Below, piece after piece: positions 59,477-60,641 of a stretch of DNA of 60,641 nt. How positions within the stretch are numbered: the first letter of the stretch is position 1; each line of letters starts with the position of its first letter. A model generated the notes under the pieces. The model saw only the letters and a program-made list of their open reading frames with translations. It was not told where the DNA came from and did not search any database. Location of the stretch: contig JAHKLZ010000017.1 in assembly GCA_020854775.1 (NCBI GenBank), forward strand, positions 1 through 60,641. Direction: 5' to 3'. Origin of the DNA: Candidatus Woesearchaeota archaeon (lineage in GTDB: Archaea; Nanobdellota; Nanobdellia; Woesearchaeales; 21-14-0-10-32-9). The position numbers and the translations under genes were made by a program.

Positions 59477-59650
59477 ATGCCAAATAAAGACGGAACAGGA
59501 CCAGAAGAAAAAGGACCTAGAACAGGAAGACAGATGGGAAATTGCGAAGGAGCAAAACCTACTGGTAGAGGTTTAGGACCGCGCGGAAGTGGAATGCGAA
59601 GAGGTTTGGGAAGAAGATTTGTAAACAAAGCTCCAAACAACAAGGATTAA
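59477..59650 (+). CDS. DUF5320-like small Gly/Arg-rich protein
   Basis: A 57-residue protein too short for usual ORF cut-offs. 'MPNKDGTGPEEKGPRTGRQMGNC' and 'TGRGLGPRGSGMRRGLGRRF' match the Gly/Pro/Arg pattern of DUF5320 proteins (usual start MP.GDGTGP.G.GP.TGR). A GGAGGT site precedes the ATG. It is followed two bases later by DUF134, a common pairing in anaerobes next to NifX/NifB-type genes. No such partner is present here, which fits capture of the pair as a mobile cassette. Confidence 0.75.
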   Translation: MPNKDGTGPEEKGPRTGRQMGNCEGAKPTGRGLGPRGSGMRRGLGRRFVNKAPNNKD

Positions 59651-59652
59651 GA

Positions 59653-59985
59653 ATGCCACGACCATGCAAGAGAAGAAGAGTTGGATGTCGACCAAATTCT
59701 TCTTATTTTAAACCCGCAGGAATACGAAAAGTCGAATTAGAGGAATCTGTTTTAGCTGTTGATGAATTTGAAGCTGTGAGATTAAAAGATTATTTAAATT
59801 TAGATCAAAATGAATGTTCTGAAAAGATGAATATCTCACAGCCAACTTTTCATAGATTAATCTTGTCCGCTAGAAAAAAAATTGCTGATGCTATTGTAAA
59901 TGGCAAAGCAATAAAGATTGAGGGTGGCAATTTCATATTTGAAGAACATCATGGAAGAAATAGTTGTGGCAGGCACAAGCAATAG
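59653..59985 (+). CDS. DUF134 predicted DNA-binding protein
   Basis: A 110-residue protein of the DUF134 family. 'MPRPCKRRRVGCRPNSSYFKPAGI' is the family opening, 'LAVDEFEAVRLKDYLNLDQNECSEKMNISQPTFHRLILSARKKIADAIVNGKAIKIEGGNF' is a sigma-70 region-4-like HTH, and a His/Cys tail ('EEHHGRNSCGRHKQ') may bind metal. It is a probable regulator of its own operon through the palindrome at 59437-59452. Site 2 begins 14 bases after the stop. Confidence 0.9.
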   Translation: MPRPCKRRRVGCRPNSSYFKPAGIRKVELEESVLAVDEFEAVRLKDYLNLDQNECSEKMNISQPTFHRLILSARKKIADAIVNGKAIKIEGGNFIFEEHHGRNSCGRHKQ

Positions 59986-59998
59986 GCACAAAAATTGG

Positions 59999-60091
59999 AT
60001 TTAACATCAGGATTTAGAGAAGTTTTTGCGACAGCAAAAATTTGGGTGGAAGAAACTGCAAGTTTCTGGAACCTCTAAATCCTTGTTAGTT
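59999..60091 (+). repeat. attC-like recombination site 2
   Basis: A 93-bp element: ATTTAAC (fits RYYYAAC) at 59999-60005 and GTTAGTT at 60085-60091. Inner arms AGGATTTAGAG and CTCTAAATCCTT pair, with a two-base asymmetry (TC) on the left arm that could be an extrahelical base set. The middle holds a perfect 7-bp hairpin AGAAACT/AGTTTCT. The opening 7-mer is the exact complement of the closing 7-mer of site 1. Confidence 0.82.
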
Positions 60092-60165
60092 GCGTCTTTT
60101 CGTAGAAAAGACCGAGGGATAGCTGCAAACGGTTTTTTGCGAAGCAAAAAAATCCCGAAGAGTTA
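60092..60165 (+). other. Structured GC-richer segment after site 2
   Basis: It contains CTTTTC/GAAAAG (loop GTA) and TTTTTTGC/GCAAAAAA (loop GAA), the second enclosed by GGGAT/ATCCC. Segments of similar make-up, including a shared cgag...gcgaag core, follow site 1 (59308-59362) and site 3 (60592-60641). No coding frame is convincing. Confidence 0.5.
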
Positions 60166-60177
60166 TTATTATGTGCG

Positions 60178-60435
60178 TTAATCAATAATTTTTAAAGAAT
60201 CAGACATAATTAGACTTGCAGACCTATGATTCATGCTCCTTGGGTTGCTCATACGAACTCCCCATCCTCTTTTAATATAGGGAATTAGTTCTTCAACCGA
60301 ATCCACAACCACATAATTTTTTTCGAATCTATCAGGACTAGTGATAAATTTATTCTCTCTCCTTGGATGCCTATGAGGGTATAATTCAATGCCTTGTTCT
60401 GGTCCCGATTTGACATAAGCTATAAGATTAACCAT
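60178..60435 (-). CDS. Uncharacterised 85-residue protein in cassette B
   Basis: A soluble protein with no recognised family. 'YPHRHPRRENKFITSPDRFEKNYVVVDSVEELIPYIKRGWGVRMSNP' mixes a basic patch with an alpha/beta-like end. It is the only gene between sites 2 and 3 and faces against the array's direction. An upstream TATA-like ttaagtataaaac on the minus strand (about 60447-60460) suggests its own promoter. Confidence 0.55.
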   Translation of the reverse strand: MVNLIAYVKSGPEQGIELYPHRHPRRENKFITSPDRFEKNYVVVDSVEELIPYIKRGWGVRMSNPRSMNHRSASLIMSDSLKIID

Positions 60436-60497
60436 ATTATTGAAAATATTGTTTTATACTTAAATAATTTTTTATATTAGCCCATAATAATAATTGC

Positions 60498-60591
60498 AAC
60501 TAACATCAGGATTTAGAGAAGTTTTCGGAACGAAGTGGAAGAAAAATTTGGGAAAATTCAGCAAGAATTTTCCTCTAAATCCTTGTTAAAT
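60498..60591 (+). repeat. attC-like recombination site 3
   Basis: A 94-bp element: AACTAAC at 60498-60504 and GTTAAAT at 60585-60591. Arms AGGATTTAGAG/CTCTAAATCCTT match site 2, with the same two-base asymmetry, while the middle is different (perfect 8-bp hairpin GAAAATTC/GAATTTTC). The opening 7-mer is the exact complement of the closing 7-mer of site 2. A further cassette starts at 60586 and runs off the window. Confidence 0.82.
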
Positions 60592-60641
60592 GAGGGTGAG
60601 CGAAGCGAAAGGCTGCAAGCCGTCCCCGAGGATTTGCGAAG

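Noticed and set aside
59455-59643. A 62-codon minus-strand frame rich in Pro/Leu at the start of cassette A
   Set aside because: It is the shadow of the Gly/Arg-rich DUF5320 gene on the plus strand, which has a ribosome site, a promoter and a recognised pattern.
59208-60591. The three right-end repeats as a CRISPR array or a MITE/insertion-sequence family
   Set aside because: Spacing of hundreds of bases with genes between is wrong for CRISPR. There is no transposase and the terminal 7-mers pair between neighbouring copies rather than within a copy, which fits attC sites and not transposon ends.

Overview
The window is a 60.6 kb piece of an AT-rich archaeal chromosome. The archaeal assignment rests on the order uS13-uS4-uS11-Rpo3-(tRNA-Leu)-eL18-uL13-uS9-Rpo10, an archaeal SRP 7S RNA, an A1:U72 initiator tRNA, a C/D-box sRNA, NAC, Sec61beta, MBF1, ABCE1, an XPD-like helicase, a presenilin-type protease, class III signal-peptide pilins and BRE/TATA promoters of the form RAAAnnTTTATATA. 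Small gene sizes, simplified proteins and the mix of bacterial-type sugar enzymes suggest a DPANN archaeon of the Woesearchaeota/Pacearchaeota kind. That lineage call is an inference from gene content. The plus strand is T-rich over most of the window, so plus genes have T-rich codons and minus genes A-rich codons.

Layout. 0-3.3 kb: uncharacterised genes, a P-loop kinase, a possible 47-residue basic protein and initiator tRNA-Met. 3.3-7.2 kb: MgtE Mg2+ channel, then S-adenosylhomocysteine hydrolase with a PfkB kinase that probably phosphorylates the adenosine released. 7.2-18 kb: a surface-filament (archaeal type IV pilus/Tad-like) locus with a divergent major pilin, several prepilin-like proteins, a 923-residue VWA protein, a coiled-coil protein, a secretion ATPase and two TadC/GspF-type membrane proteins. 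18-21.4 kb: 2-hydroxyacid dehydrogenase, Lrp-like regulator, alpha/beta hydrolase, a C/D-box sRNA, a Nudix gene interrupted by an in-frame TGA and a PC4-like protein. 21.4-25.5 kb: the ribosomal/RNA polymerase operon behind a foldable leader. 25.6-28.4 kb: SRP RNA and tRNase Z, in a block with reversed strand composition. 28.6-33.5 kb: bacterial-type GAPDH, the full AmmeMemoRadiSam trio and a PRC-barrel protein. 33.5-38.3 kb: NAC, Sec61beta (too short for usual ORF cut-offs), a tRNA-Lys interrupted inside its T loop, and SMC. 38.3-46.9 kb: RNase HII, Dus, an M23 peptidase, a YchF/Obg-like GTPase, a VTT-domain protein, FKBP, presenilin-like protease, a MinD-like ATPase and MBF1. 46.9-53.4 kb: a NadM-PncC fusion followed by a sugar-phosphate cluster (Rpe, transketolase N and C subunits, glucokinase, transaldolase, Pgi) that covers most of the non-oxidative pentose phosphate pathway plus entry of glucose. 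53.4-58.6 kb: a membrane-anchored winged-helix protein, XPD-like helicase, ABCE1 with only one of its two Fe-S ligand sets, and a DUF1461 protein.

The right end (about 59.2 kb to the edge) is the most striking part. Three copies of a 93-100 bp element have conserved ends, variable hairpin middles and terminal 7-mers that obey the integron attC rule: the first bases of each cassette (from the preceding GTTRRRY-like site) are complementary to the 7-mer that opens the next attC. I read this as an archaeal integron cassette array, or a cluster of attC sites without an integrase, carrying a DUF5320-DUF134 gene pair with its own promoter and palindrome, then an orphan 85-residue gene on the opposite strand. 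No integrase lies in the window; the array continues past the right edge.
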